Below the pieces are notes generated by a model. It made no database searches. It was not told the DNA's origin and was given only the letters and a program-made list of their open reading frames with translations. A stretch of DNA of 64,000 nt from Torreya grandis (lineage: Eukaryota > Streptophyta > Pinopsida > Cupressales > Taxaceae): assembly GCA_037957365.1 (NCBI GenBank), contig JARHVA010004808.1:853501-917500 (forward strand), written 5' to 3'. Position numbers and translations under genes: made by a program. Shown here one piece after another: positions 24,961 through 37,910 of this stretch. How positions within the stretch are numbered: position 1 is the first letter of the stretch; each line of letters opens with the position of its first letter.

Positions 24961-25460
24961 ATAAGAATATGATAAGAAAGACATACAAATGTTAAGGAGT
25001 AATCAACCATGATACAATAAGGATATAGTACTTTTAGACTATTAGTTAAGTTTTTTGAAAATTTGAGAGAGGTTTTTCTACAAAAATAAGAAATGAGATG
25101 ATCCCAAAAAATGGGAAAACAAATTTACCATGTACAACCTATAAGTATAAATTTACTATAAATAATACAATGCTAAATTTGTAAAATTTACATAATATTT
25201 TGGCAAACAAAAAAAGGTTTTTGAGTATACCAACTTGAGTAGAAAATACATATAAGAAATTTTAAAATGGACTTGTTTGGAGGTTGAAATGCACCAATCA
25301 AAGAATGAATAAATTACAAGTTTATGCACACAAAACCCTTGTAACTAGAGGAGGGTAAAACCCTAAGGTAAAGTTTTAGATCTAAAACTCCATCACAACA
25401 AACTGAAAACCTAGGAGGATTCAAAGCCCTATATTTTATTTTTTTTACATTCACATGAAT

Positions 25461-25473
25461 CGGGTTCACCAAA
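25461..25473 (-). promoter_or_regulatory. Primer-binding-site-like sequence of the Gypsy-like element
   Basis: On the element strand TTTGGTGAACCCG follows the ..GGGTTAAACA end of the 5' LTR. TGG at this place pairs with the CCA end of a tRNA. I cannot say with certainty which tRNA. Confidence 0.65.
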
Positions 25474-26785
25474 TGTTTAACCCTAAATTTTGGATGTGGA
25501 TCCTACTTGGGTAGATAGGGTTAAGAATAGAAATGACAATGCACAAGGGTGATAATCAGATCTACAATAAGCCAATTAAATACTAAACTCAAATATAATA
25601 TATGTTGAATTTATTGAACTAAGATAGGATAAAAATAGTAAGTATAATTATGATAGATATGGAGATGACAAAGAAATAATGTACTCAATTAGTTTTGATG
25701 CTAATACGGTTCTGGATCTAGAATAAGCAAGAAGCAAACTAGAAGAGATTATGAAACAGACATCAAATTATGGATTAAGTGCCTTTGGAGCTGCAGACAC
25801 TAGCATCAGTCTTGAACATTAGTTTTGATGCTAATATCTAAACTAAACATAGGTGTCTAGTATGTAATACCTACTATAAAAATATGTGACCACCTAGGTG
25901 CTTTTGGTTTTTTCTTCACCTTCACTTTTATGAATTCAAATCTAGGTCATGCACTGTCTTTCCTCATGAAATTACAAAACCCTAGTTATTCATCTTCATA
26001 TTGACCTTGGAAAGACTGGGTTAGTGATCACATGGTGTCGAGCTACCCCAAAGACCCCTATGTCAATGAGCATTGCCTACATATCTAATACTCCGAAGAG
26101 GGCCTCAGACTTATGTAGTTCTCCCCTATGTGTTAGCTTGTGTGTGAATCATGCATTATGTGGAAAGCAAGTACAATAGTGACCTAGCTTGTAACTTGGA
26201 AAAATGGGCTCGTAGGCTACTCTTTTAGTAATTCATACCTGTAGATGTGTAATCCCTAAGATTGATATGGAAATAGGAATAAATAGGGAAGCTTTGTTCA
26301 ATTGAATTCTCTTTAAATGTTATGTGGTATGAATGTTATGTGAGGTATGAATGAGGAGTGATTGTGAATATATACCATTCTTATCAAGAAATATATCACA
26401 TTAAAGCACTTAGGCTAACCATTAGGATATGTTTCATTTGAAAATTAGATGGCTTAGGGCACTGGACACCTTCATCAGGGTGGGACACTAGCATCGATGC
26501 AGGGGTTTGGGATTGACATTTATGTCTTGGTAGTTAGAAAATATGTATAGGCTCAAAACTTGTAGGGGCATAATATAATCATATTTTAAGCATTCTAGGA
26601 AAGATAGAAGGTCTGGGTCATCAACATAAGATTGGTCAGACCGAGATAGGCCAAGCTGCACAAGATAGAGTAGATGTGAGACTTTTGAAAGCGGGAAAGG
26701 TCCAAAACTAAGAGTAACAACCAAGGTCTGAGTTTGCCAAGTGTACAAGACTGAGGTGCTATATAATTCATAGATATCATCTACA
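25474..26785 (-). repeat. 5' LTR of the Gypsy-like element
   Basis: A 1312-bp repeat with plus-strand termini TGTTTAACCC and ATCATCTACA, so TG..CA on the element strand. It is the best preserved of four copies of this LTR family in the window. The adjacent LINE sequence at 26786 starts with the right target-site copy AGAGG. Confidence 0.8.
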
Positions 26786-27840
26786 AGAGGCAATTTCTTC
26801 TTCTTCTTCTATGAGGTTTTCATTATTTATTCCTTCCATATTTAGCTATTAGATACTTTCACTTCTAGCTTCTAAATTAATTTTCTCTTGAAAGATGTTC
26901 TTAAGAGATTATTTATTCCATGCTTTTAAAACTACTTTGAGACTTTTTATTTTTTTAGAGAATTGAAACATTTTTTGTACCATACCTTCTATTAGGAGTA
27001 GTCAAGTCTTTGATAACCAAGTCCTCAAACTTTGGGTGTTCCATCCAATTGTTTTCAAATTTGAAAGGGGATTTCTTGGGTTGTGTATCATTTTTTATCC
27101 ATATAGCTATAAGCCAGTGATCCAATCCAACAAACTTTAGGACTTCCAAGTATATAATAAAATTGGTAGTCAAATAGTTCTTTGAAGCAAGGAATCTATT
27201 TAACCTTTACATAATAAGATCCTTAAATTTTATCCTATTACTCTAGGTAAACCACCCTTTATAGGGTTTTACATCCAAGAGATATGTCTCATCTATAAAT
27301 CTACGAAAAATAGGGTTACTAATATTCTTTGGTATTTCTCCTTGATTTTATAAAGCATCTAACATGGAATTAAAGTCCCCTCCTAAAATTTATATAGGGT
27401 TCAAATCAATGCCCATTTTCAACCCTATTTGCTTCCAAACTTATTATTTCTCTCCCTAGTTTTATGAGCCATAAATATTGACCATATCAAAGTTGGGAAG
27501 GGAATTAAGGCTAACCACTTTGTATGAGAGGTATTATCTTTAGTTATTATATTTTCCATATTGACTATGAGCATATTCCAAAGAATGGTTAATCCTCTTG
27601 TTGATCCTACTGCATTGCTTCCAAATAATTCCTATTTAAACTATTGGAAGTACCCTTATTCTGATCTAAGAGAATCTCAATCTTGGTTTCCTGAAGCATT
27701 AGGATATTTTGGGTATTATAAGTAATAATATGATTCACTACTATTTTTATCCAATGCATTAAGGCCCCTTATATTTCATGAAACAATCTTTATTGAGTAT
27801 CTACGTATTTTTGGCTACCTGTTACTACTTCTTCCATAGT
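26786..27840 (-). pseudogene. LINE ORF2 endonuclease (APE-type), broken
   Basis: The minus strand encodes the L1-type apurinic-like endonuclease that nicks the target DNA. Motifs in order are IVSWNIRGLN (near 27790), an E-T-K-like block, a GGDFNSML equivalent near 27375, RRFIDETYLLDVKPYKGWFT then WSNRI (near 27250-27310), RFLASKNYL, and GLDHWLIAIWIKN (the family's SDHWP box, near 27110) followed by KSPFKFENNWMEHPKFEDLV. A linker (LKVVLKAWNK, then IFQEKINLEAR) leads toward RT. Several stops and frame changes inactivate it. RT continues beyond the Gypsy-like insertion at 19850. Confidence 0.85.
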
Positions 27841-27899
27841 TACCTCATTTCTTTTTGTTTTTTTTAGTGGGGGGGAGGGGGCGTGTCTCCCCGTTGGTT

Positions 27900-29160
27900 T
27901 GGACACAAAATCTCTTTTTGGATTTTTATTAGGAGTTTGAGAGATTATTATCCTATTATCTTCTGTTTCGGAATCTAATTCTTCTTCTTCCTTTTAAATG
28001 GCCCATTGTTCTCCTTTTTTTGTTATGTTCTATGTTAATATTATCTTTGTTCTTGTATTCCTTAGCTTTGTCTTTATCATGATGTTTTGGGATTTCATTG
28101 ATAGGGTCATGAAGGAGATTTTCTAGGTCTTCCTTGAACCCAAAGTCTCACATTACATCATGTTTTTCCATGACATTCTTTTATGTTTGATATTGTGTTT
28201 ATGGAACACTTTTTATTTCCATTGAAATGGTTTTAGGTGGTTTGGGTCCTTCCTAGATTCTTCTAGGGATTATTTGGGTTGTATTATTGGTCTTATTTTT
28301 AGCTATATACTTTTTTTTTGGTTTCTTGAAACCATCAACATCTTTTTCATCCATTTTCAATGTGTCATGTTGATCTTTTACTTTCTATACCATCGGACAA
28401 TTCTTGATGAGGTGCCCATATTCATGGTAGTATCTACATCTAAAGGGGATGTTTTCATAATCAAAATCTTATCTATTCCATTTCTCCTACTCTTAGCATT
28501 ATTTTTAGGTAGAGGTTTAGATAAATCTAATTCAACACATATTATGCTATAACGAGAGAGAATTTTCCATGATATAGCTTTGATTTTTACACATACTTAC
28601 CTAAAGTATTAATTATAGTTTCAAAGACATACCTTGGCCAAGATTCTTATGGTAGCATATATATACGGATTCAGATTGGTGATTTTATAAGTAACTCCTC
28701 CATTGGATTGAATGTAGTGTGTTAATGTTTCATGAAAAATCTTGCATTTATGTAAAAATGTAGACCTACCCTAAAGACTCTATCACAATCTCAATCATTT
28801 GTAAATACCCCTATGAAATACCCTTTTACACATGTTCTCAATTCAAACTCTCAATTCATTTTCCAAACGTTTCTTGTCCATGCATACAATTATTTCAAAG
28901 AGAGTTGTACTCCTAAGAATTTGCATATCAAGCTCCTTCCATGCAAGCCTACTATATTATTTTTATTTCTCATAGATCAAACATGGCTACTAGTTTTTCC
29001 TCAGAGGCTTGCATGCATGACCTTTTGGACCTGGATTCTTATTTTGAATCTTTTTTCTTTCCCGTTGTAGCAATTATTGCATTGATTTCATTTTTTAATG
29101 TTGTTTTACTCGTACTAACCAACATTTCCATGAATGAGGGTTTCTTGGGGGGATGAATAC
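27900..29160 (-). pseudogene. LINE ORF1, DUF4283-like plus zinc knuckle, broken
   Basis: The minus strand carries the ORF1 (nucleic-acid-binding) protein found in plant L1 elements. The DUF4283-type region includes VGLHGRSLICKFLG, KGYFIGVFTND, DRVFRVG, FNPMEEL and ICVELDLSKPLPKNN (near 28520-28550). It is followed by a CCHC-type knuckle near 28390-28440, FRCRYYHEYGHLIKNCP, where the second Cys is Tyr. A Glu-rich tail (EEEELDSETEDN) lies near 27970-28000. Stops and frameshifts are present throughout. A start near 29120-29150 is plausible but not certain. Confidence 0.75.
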
Positions 29161-31285
29161 CCCTCTAGTTATTCATTGATGGGTTTACCACTTGATCTTG
29201 AATTTTTAGAAGATCTGAATAAATGAAGGATGAAACTTCAAAACTTGAGATAAACTTTCATGAAACCCTAGCAGAGCTCTTTCCCATCACTCTTACTAAC
29301 TTGATAAGTATGCTCATACATCAAATTTCTTATTGGACAATTAATTATGTTTCAAAATGAGGTGATTTAGGTCTATATAAACCCCTAAAAATCAAATTAT
29401 GTATCAAACAAATAGTGCATACCCAGAAGCTAAAAATTTCCATGGAGGTTCTAAATAGGTCCTTAAATATAATTATGGATAAAACTTTACTTAAAAAGTG
29501 TTAAACTAATGGATTTAATTTTTATTCATTTTTTCATTGTAATTCATAATCACTACAAAAGACCCAAAGTTTTTCATGCATGGTTCATAGTGAATTCATG
29601 ATGATAATTATATTGCATGGAAAACAAAGGTGAAAACTCACCTATAATTTGAAGACATTTGGTTAGTGGTTTATGGCACCTATACCCAACATGCCTATTA
29701 TGTTGAACATCAATGAAAGTTCAATCAGGCAAACCAGAAGGCAAATTTAATAATCATCTTTGGGGTATCAAATGAGGTTCAATGTCATATTCAAGATGCC
29801 ACATCAATGAAATATGCACAATACAAACTCAATACCATTTACAAGGCTAAAAACCATAATACCATCCTACATCTATAACAACCAACTTCCTAATAAGTGG
29901 TATTATATATATTTTTTCTTTGCATCACTCTTTTTATTTTTGATGGGATTTTTGGTTTTCTTTATTTGATTTATTGTGGCTACCAATAACCACTTTATAT
30001 ACATCAAGAAAATAAGTCATTTTCCTTTCTTAGACATTATTCTATTAAAAAATAAATAAATTAGACAATAGTGTTCAAATGGTGATATCTTTTTTTATTT
30101 TTGAATGAAATTGGACGTTTTAATATTTTCTGAAAAGTTAAAGGATAGGAGAACCAAACCCATAATTGATTTTAGTATATGGTTTGAACAATGAAAGTTG
30201 TTCACAATAAAAAAATGTGTTTTATGAAGGCAATAAAACATTAATTTTTTTGAGGCAAAGCATTATTTCTTCTAAAAAATATTCTCTGAGGAACACAACT
30301 CTTTATCTAGGCATTAAGAGGCATATTTAAGTATATTTGCAACTCTATAAATACATCCCAATCATGAAGATACACAATGTAGTCTATAGTAGCACACACA
30401 AAATAACAAAAGTAACCCAATAACACTCTTCTAAGGGAATGTCAAAATAATTAATCATAGTATAGATTAATAATATTCTAAGTGTTACAAATAAAACACT
30501 CATGTAGACTTCTAGATTGGGTTAGTTAGGATGTTAAACTAATTAGAGAACTTAATATTTGTAAAATAAAAGTTGTTAGTATTTGACAAGTTAGACTTCC
30601 TAATAATAGGAGATATAGTTAGTCATCAACATGTATAAATGAGACTATTATATAATGAATTTGGGCACACAAATATAATATTATTAAAAAAAAATCAATA
30701 AGTAAAACCCCTTTAGTGGCTTACTTAAGAGTCTAAGGGACCTATACACCATTTGAATATTTGGAGTAAATTAATCTAAATATTTTTTTCAAACTAAGGT
30801 TCATTACATCTTATGCCTCACTATTCTTTTAAGACATCTCACGGAATTGAAAATAGTTTTATGGAACTCCCACGATCACATTATTTTTAACCAAAGGGAA
30901 ATTGAGGCATCAGATCTAACACCTGACTTTGACTACTTTAACATAGGGCAAGCCCCCTATAACCTCTAGACAGTGTGACTTGGGCCCTCACCCCAGACTA
31001 CAGGTCAAGTCAAGAGATGAACCCATGAACAAGACTACCTTTATAGGTTACCAAGACCAAGTGAACTATACCCTAGGGCCTACACACAATATTACGTTGC
31101 CACATTTTAAAGTTAGTTCTTTTCTATGTTTATGCTTAAAAATAAAGCTATTTTGTGCATTAAAAGTTCTTTTCTATCTTTGTGCTTAAATCAAGGTTGT
31201 GTTTGCCACAATTAATGTACCCTATAGGTAATTTTTACCATAGGATTTTGTGTTGTAGGGTAAGTGGACCTTTATCATATGGTAG
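29160..31285. other. Gene-free region beyond the LINE 5' end
   Basis: I see no coding exon, RNA gene or defined element. The first few hundred bases may be the LINE 5' untranslated region. The rest is AT-rich sequence with short unrelated open frames. Confidence 0.4.
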
Positions 31286-32597
31286 TTTTTAACCCTAAAA
31301 TGGATCTAGATTGGGGTTATCTAGATTATTAAAGGGGTATATAGAAATTAAATGGCACAAGGGATATAATAAGATTTATAACATGCCAATTAGATGATAA
31401 ACTTAGATATAAACATACACTAAATTTATTATGTTGAGTAGTCTAAATATGGAAAGTAAAACTATGTTAGATATAAAAATGACAAAGAAGTGAAGTACTT
31501 AGCTTGTTCTAATGTCAATGAAATTTTGGATTTGGAACAGGTTGAAAGGAGATTTTAGATTTGACACCTCTGGCTCTTTAGATAGTAATGTCAGTCTGGG
31601 ATGGCTACATCAATGCTATTGTCTAGGTTCTACACTTGTGTCCTATACAAAATATCTACTAAAATAGTATGCAACCACCTAGATGCTTCTAGGTTTTACT
31701 TTGCCTTCACTCTGGTGCATTTAGATATTGGTCATGGATAGTCACTCCTTGTGAAATGGTAAAACCCTAGTTTACCATCTTTAATATGACCTTGGGGAAA
31801 AATGGGTTAGTGAGCACATAATGTTGAGCTGATCCCAATGACCCCATTGTCAAAAGATGTTGCCTACATAGCCAATACTCTATAAGAGGGCCTCAAACTC
31901 ATGTAGTTCTCCCCTGTGTGTTGGCTTGTGTGTGAATCATAAAATATGTGTAAATAAGTACAATAGTGACCTCGATTTAAACTTGGAAAATTGGTCTCTT
32001 AGGATACTCCTTAAGTACTTCAAACCTGTAGATGTGTTGTACCTATAATTGGTATGGAAATAGGGAAGCTTTTTTTAATTGAAAGTTTGATAGAGTGCTT
32101 TTGATAAGTGCCTTGGTCTCTTTGGTCTTTTCCTAGGTGTTGCTATGTGAGGAATGAACAAGGGTTGATATTGTATTTATATCAATCCCTTTGGAGTAAT
32201 AACCCACATTAAATCACTTATGCTAACCATTAGGATACATTTTATTTGTAAATTAGATGACTTTAGGGCATTAGACACTTGCATCATGATAGAGCAATAA
32301 CATTGATGCTATTATCTATCCTGGATGTTAGTGTCTAGGGAGTAAGAGAGTAGGTACATGTTCAAAACCTATAGAGATAATAAAAGTACATTTTAAGCAT
32401 TCTAGCCAATATCGAATACCTGAGTCATCAACATAAGACTAGTCAAACTACAAGATATAGACCAAAGGGCACAAAGATAGATTAGATGTGAGACTTGCAG
32501 GAGTGGGAAAGGTGAAGAACTGAGAGGAAAAACCAAGGTATGAGTTTGAAAAGTGTACAAGATTGAGGTGCTATATAATCATAAAATATTGTATATA
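31286..32597 (-). repeat. Solo LTR of the Gypsy-like family
   Basis: It aligns with 25474-26785: TTTAACCCTAAA at the left edge, GTGTGAATCAT near 31932, AGGATACATTTTATTTG near 32240, CTGAGTCATCAACATAAGAC near 32420 and GAGGTGCTATATAATCATA near the right edge. No primer site or polypurine tract lies beside it, so the centre was probably lost by recombination between two LTRs. Flanking 5-mers GGTAG and GGTAA agree in four of five bases. Confidence 0.75.
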
Positions 32598-35500
32598 GGT
32601 AAGTCCAATGTACCTAGTGGTCGATTCTCTCATGTGACCATGATAAATGGTAAGGCAGGCCCAAAGGGGCCAATGGCTAAGTTATATAAATAGTGGATGG
32701 ATTTTAGCCATAGTCTTCCTCTTTAAAATGTGAGTAGTTTATAAAGCCAATAGAATTGTATTATGTGTGTTTATCAATGGTCTAATTCCTATTAGTTTTG
32801 CTAGTCTAAATGTAGGTGATTATGTCTGTTGCCTGCCTATATCTCTTAGCCACATGTGATTTATATGAACATGATTATAGCAGGTGGCAGTTTTGTTAAT
32901 TCTAGAGGATTATTATGATAGCTATAGTTTGAATATCCTTACCAGAGGTATAGACCCTTAACCCCATTTCCCTTTTGTGCACATGTGGCTTAATTATAGC
33001 TTGTGGTGTTCAAGGTTCCCTATGCCTATTTATTTATATATAGTCATTATTATTTAATCTAATATTTGTAATTTTTTAAAAGGCTATGACATTTGGACGA
33101 GGCTTGTAAGGTCATAAGATCTTGAACCTTGTTGGTCTATTTAGGGGCACATAGAGGCTTGAGAGTGGGGTGACCCTTAAGGGACCCCATACTCATTTTC
33201 CCCCTAATCACTCGCTCAACCCTCACCTATTCTTTATCCCTTCCAAGTCGTATCATTTTTAAAGAAAAAATGAAACTCATTTTTTTCTCAAACCTGGATA
33301 TAGGTTTTTAGAATTTTTTTTGCCCATTGCAAGCAAGTGGTTGGATAGGGTGGGGTGGCCCTTAAGATACCCCATCTATTTTTTGGTCCTCTTCTACATG
33401 GAAGAAAAATATAAGACATAACTCAAATTTAAATACTTGGCTTTTGGAAAACATGGGATGACCATTAGTAACTTGAAGCTCCCTTAACCTTTTTGCATCC
33501 TATAAAATCCCAAAAGCCCCTAGAAACTTTTCATGAAGTCTGGGTTTATAAACACAAGTTTAGAAAGAGGAAACAAAATTGAAGAAAAAAAATCTTAACT
33601 TTCTAGTTTTTGAGTTTAGAACAACCATTAATGGTTGCTAGAGGTTACAGGGACCAAAATGGAAAAAGTACCCAAAATAGCTAGGAAGCTAGAGGGAGGT
33701 CCCAAGGGGACCCCATGATTCCCCAAATGATTCAATGATCACTAATGTCACTTCAACATGAATTTTAGAGTTGAGGTCCTTGAGGTAACCATTAATAACT
33801 CCAAAGGGAACTTTTGCCTCCTTTAATTTTTTCATTCAAACCGATCCCTAAAATGTCATAGAGATTTCTTATGAGCACCAGTGGATGCATAATTCACCCA
33901 ACATCACTTTACCACTATCAGAGTTTGATTATGTGACCTTTTGAAAAATGAGATGTTTGCACATGGCCCCACATAGAGTGATTGGATATGGTATAGAGGG
34001 ATAAAGCAGAAGGTGTATAAATTAATGCCTTCCCAAACCTCGCATTTTCTTTTATTAGAACTTTTCTCTTTCTTGGTTGAAAGAGAGAGCCTTTATAAAT
34101 ATCCATAAGTATATTTAATGCTTATGTGATCTTGAATGATTTGACAATAGGGATGGGCCAGATCCAATGGTGGAGATGGGATGTTATACCCAAAAAGGAT
34201 AGCCTATTATAATTTAGGCTCCCTTTAATGCCATATGAGACCTTGTTAACTTTGTTTTAGTCTTTTTAAAATAATAACTCAACTAGGAATTAGATTCTTG
34301 ATTGTGTTTTAATGTTTGAATCCAATCCCTCTGGTCAGTTGGAACTACGTGGGGTCTTATTTAAACCCATTGAGCATAGGAGTGGGTCATTCAACCTTAG
34401 ACCATGTTGAAGTCCTCTTTGTATTAAATGCAATCTTGAATTAAGACTACAGGAGTCATCTGGCCCACCAAACTTGTAGAGGTTATGTAGGTCATCCAAG
34501 TCATACTGGGTTGGTTAGTGCAGATAGTGTTGGCATGGGTGTTGTGATGACCATGCAACCACCTAGACATTGGTAACTACACTTGTTATTCCACATTACG
34601 TGCTCTGGTGGACTCTTGATGCATTTCAAGTCAACTCATTGATGCCTTATACATCCTAAAAAAACAAATTGACTCATTTTTTATGTGTTTTATTCATGCA
34701 AACTATGGGCATGAGAATCCTTATTCTTTGTCATTCAAAAAACATTACAAAGCACATTCACATATTACATCATGATGATTGTCATTCAAGGAAAATATTC
34801 CTTCATACAATTTATACAATGATAACTCTCACAAAACCTTCAAACCTTATCTCACATCATTCTTCAAACACTTTGAGTCTTCAACTACAAATGTGTATCC
34901 AATTTAAGATATCTCAAACAAGAGATCAACATTCATATTTATAACATTTATGGACCCCTTTAACCTCTGCTAGTTATTGCTTTGTCAGTGCCGCATGTTC
35001 CTTCTTTTATAAGTATAACTCCATCTATCCATCCTCATCAACATATTCTCTCGCTCTTAACATATTCCTATCAACTTGGATTGATCCCTTGACATACACA
35101 TTCTCCTTGTTTGGATACATTACATCTATCACCCTCTCATCAATTGTGTTTTTTGTTGAGTTTCTTCCTGATTTGATTTTCTTTCCAAACTATGCATTAA
35201 TGTTTTCTTTTACTCACATGTTATCTTTTTTTTGCACCCACTCTTCATCTCACCCATTGCAAGTGTATAGAGTGATTTCAAGTGTCTCACTCATGTATCA
35301 TAAAACTTAGATTATATTTACATGTTTTCCTTATGCACATGTCCGAGGTGAACAACACCTCCCTAGAACTATACATTCTACATTTTTTGTGATGTTTCTA
35401 GTAGATGTGTAAAATTTGATTTGCGAAATGTGTTCATTAGTTTTGGTGCTTAAAAAAACCTCACTCTTAATTTTAAATCTTTGTGCTAATCTTTGGGAAA

Positions 35501-37500
35501 TTGACATTCTTTTTCAAAATCAAACTGGGCAACCAAACATGCAAAGTATTTATTTTGATATACAAAATTAGTTACAACACACTGAGTAAAATGTAATTTA
35601 GTGAGGTAGTCTAGTGTGATGAAATGTCTAACTACTATGATTTTCATCGATACAATAACTATTTAATTTCTTATAGAATGCACAAAACAATAAAATTTAG
35701 ATGTTATTCAAATCTCCTTAGACTCTTAGATGCCTTCTTTATATGGTTATTGTAAATACTAAAAAATGGTATTATGTACTTGATAATGATAAGCTTAACA
35801 TACATTTACCATACATATGTGCAAATAAATATGGTCCTATCTTGCCTTCACACCCTACCCTAGTGTTTTATATGGATCTAACCCTTCCATTATGTTGTTA
35901 CACACCTATTGGACCCTCATTTTCTATTTCAAACCTGCATACTATCTTGCATAGACATGTCCGTATGCTTAGTTTAGTCTTCCTATGCACAGGTCACTAC
36001 TATCAAATTGGGTCAATATTGCTGGTCAATACTAATATGAACATGATGGTATCGACCCTCTCCCAACAATGGTCACTTTTCAAATCTAATAAATTCTTAT
36101 GGGTTGGTTTATACATTTCAAATAGTGTAGCATGAGAAATTACCTATTTAGACTCGTATATTTACAATCCAAGGACTCACTTGATAGGGGACTATTGCAC
36201 ATTGAGCAAACTGCCATATTCTTCCAAAATTCAAAACCAATCACTAGGAGTAGTCACAAGCCAAGTCTAAAGCATTCTAAAGCCAAGTTAAAACAATAAT
36301 TGTTAATTATCAAAACCAAATTATTAGTTGCATTCATATAACGAAGGAACATAATTGCACAATCACACTAGGTGGGAGAACTACGCGTGACTTGATTTCC
36401 CTCCTTAGAGTATTATATATGTAGGTAACGGTCAATGATCAATGGAGGTAGTTGGGTTCAACTCAACCCATTATAATTTCCTCATTTTTTATAGGTTTAT
36501 AACCATCACAAGCATACCTAGGGTTTCAAGGTGAAGGATGTTGATTTATGGGATTGCACACATCATCAAGATTCGACATTACAAATACATAGCTTTCAGA
36601 GATAAGGGAAGGTGACCGTGGGGTTGCATACACCTTATGCATAAGTCACTATTGATCACTACATGTTAGTATTGATAATCAATATTGACCTGTACATAAT
36701 GGAATCAACACTAAACAAAAAAAACCCCAGTCCAAAATCTAACAAATCACACCCCTATTTTGGTTTGTTTTCCACTCTCAGAAGTTTGTCATAGTCAAAA
36801 AGGCTAACTACTTATCCCTTTGTGTACTTACTATATTTAGCATACACCACTAGTCAAATCATTACATTCAATTTCAATATTTTGTATTTAAATGTATGCT
36901 TGAATGCCATATCTTAGTATATGAATTCACATACTAGTTTCTATTTTAATTAGGTTAAGTAATTTGTCTTAATTCAAATTAAGATAAAATAATTGTAGTG
37001 ATTGTCTGATTCACTAGTGTCTTAAATGCACTAATACTACTATGTATTTATAAGTCTCTTTAATTCATATTAGGACCTTTTTAATATACACACTAACACA
37101 CAACGAGTGAAAAAGTTGACAAGGAAAGACCCACAACCCCTATGAAACCCAAAAATGGGTGAGAACGGCCCACCGCTTACAACATATGGTGCACACTTAT
37201 AAAAGAAATACATGACAAAAAAAGAAGAGAGAAAAAGAAAGAAAAAAATTGAAGAAATATGACAAAAATGATTTAAACGTTGAAAAATACACCAATAAAA
37301 CCAAATTTGAACCAAATAAGTAACAAAATTATATATATATATATTAAAGTAATACATGTTTTCAAATAATAAATGCTCATGCCCATTCTTAGATGTCTAC
37401 CATATTCAAACTTCTCCCCCCACACAAGTTGTGATCAAGCTTGACCAACTTTTTGAAAAATAATTATGCAAAATATTAAATTTATCTTATTTAATTAGTG
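32598..37500. other. Gene-free, repeat-like intergenic region upstream of ADF
   Basis: No protein domain or RNA gene is recognised. Short open frames (e.g. 35743-36135) are hydrophobic or low-complexity and have no family resemblance I can name. A motif repeated three times is listed separately at 33167-33715. Confidence 0.4.
33167..33715. repeat. Three copies of a GGGGTG.CCCTTAAG..ACCCCAT motif
   Basis: Copies lie at 33167-33190, 33352-33374 and 33696-33715. The first contains the palindrome CCCTTAAGGG. Each ends in ACCCCAT. This looks like degenerate tandem structure inside an unassigned repeat. Confidence 0.6.
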
Positions 37501-37756
37501 AGATATGAAGGTTTGGAGGCACATTGTGAGTCCCACTCCACAAGGCGTGTTAAAAAATTCAAGCCGGCCAAATCACACCAACGCGGCGAATGACCATGAA
37601 TGATCATTACATACACATAGATGATGTATGCATGTGATACATACAAGTAACGTGTGGATGGATCTTTTCGCCTCTTAACCTCTGATTTTTAATAGTGGGC
37701 GCTGTCTTAAATTAGACCTGAAACCCTCATATTTGGTGTGTCCCCTCGCATTTGCC

Positions 37757-37757
<1 letters not shown>

Positions 37758-37787
<30 letters not shown>

Positions 37788-37793
37788 AAGAAG
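37758..37793. repeat. (AAG)12 microsatellite upstream of the ADF start
   Basis: Twelve uninterrupted AAG units about 120 bp before the ATG at 37911. GA-rich tracts are common in plant 5' untranslated regions, so this is likely within or just before the ADF leader. The transcription start cannot be fixed from sequence alone. Confidence 0.9.
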
Positions 37794-37910
37794 GAATCGA
37801 TCGTAGTGTAATACACTGTGTGGCGTAAACAGTGATTGCTGTGTTTTCTGTTTCATTTTCCAGATCTGCGCCTGTGATTTCTGCCTCGAATTTGCTCCAC
37901 ATCGGCAGAA

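Larger units (their letters stand above)
19851..26785 (-). mobile_element. Gypsy-like LTR element with gag remnant only (TR-GAG-like)
   Basis: Two direct repeats (19851-21111 and 25474-26785) flank 4.36 kb. On the minus strand the right copy is the 5' LTR, followed by a primer-site-like TTTGGTGAACCCG (25461-25473). A polypurine tract AAAGGGGGGTAAA (21112-21124) adjoins the left, 3' LTR. Flanking 5-mers are AGAGC and AGAGG, a four-of-five target-site duplication. Inside there is a gag-type zinc-finger region and a G-patch-like motif, but no protease, RT or integrase was seen; the rest is tandem repeat. The element sits inside a LINE between endonuclease and RT, and the LINE frame is continuous across the site. 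Confidence 0.8.

Noticed and set aside
35743..36135. 130-residue plus-strand frame
   Set aside because: Longest frame in its region, but no recognisable family, no codon-bias support, and sited in repeat-like DNA. It could be a remnant; I cannot support a gene.
37070..37357. 95-residue hydrophobic minus-strand frame upstream of ADF
   Set aside because: Phe/Tyr/Ile-rich translation of A-rich promoter-side DNA with no domain or supporting splice structure.
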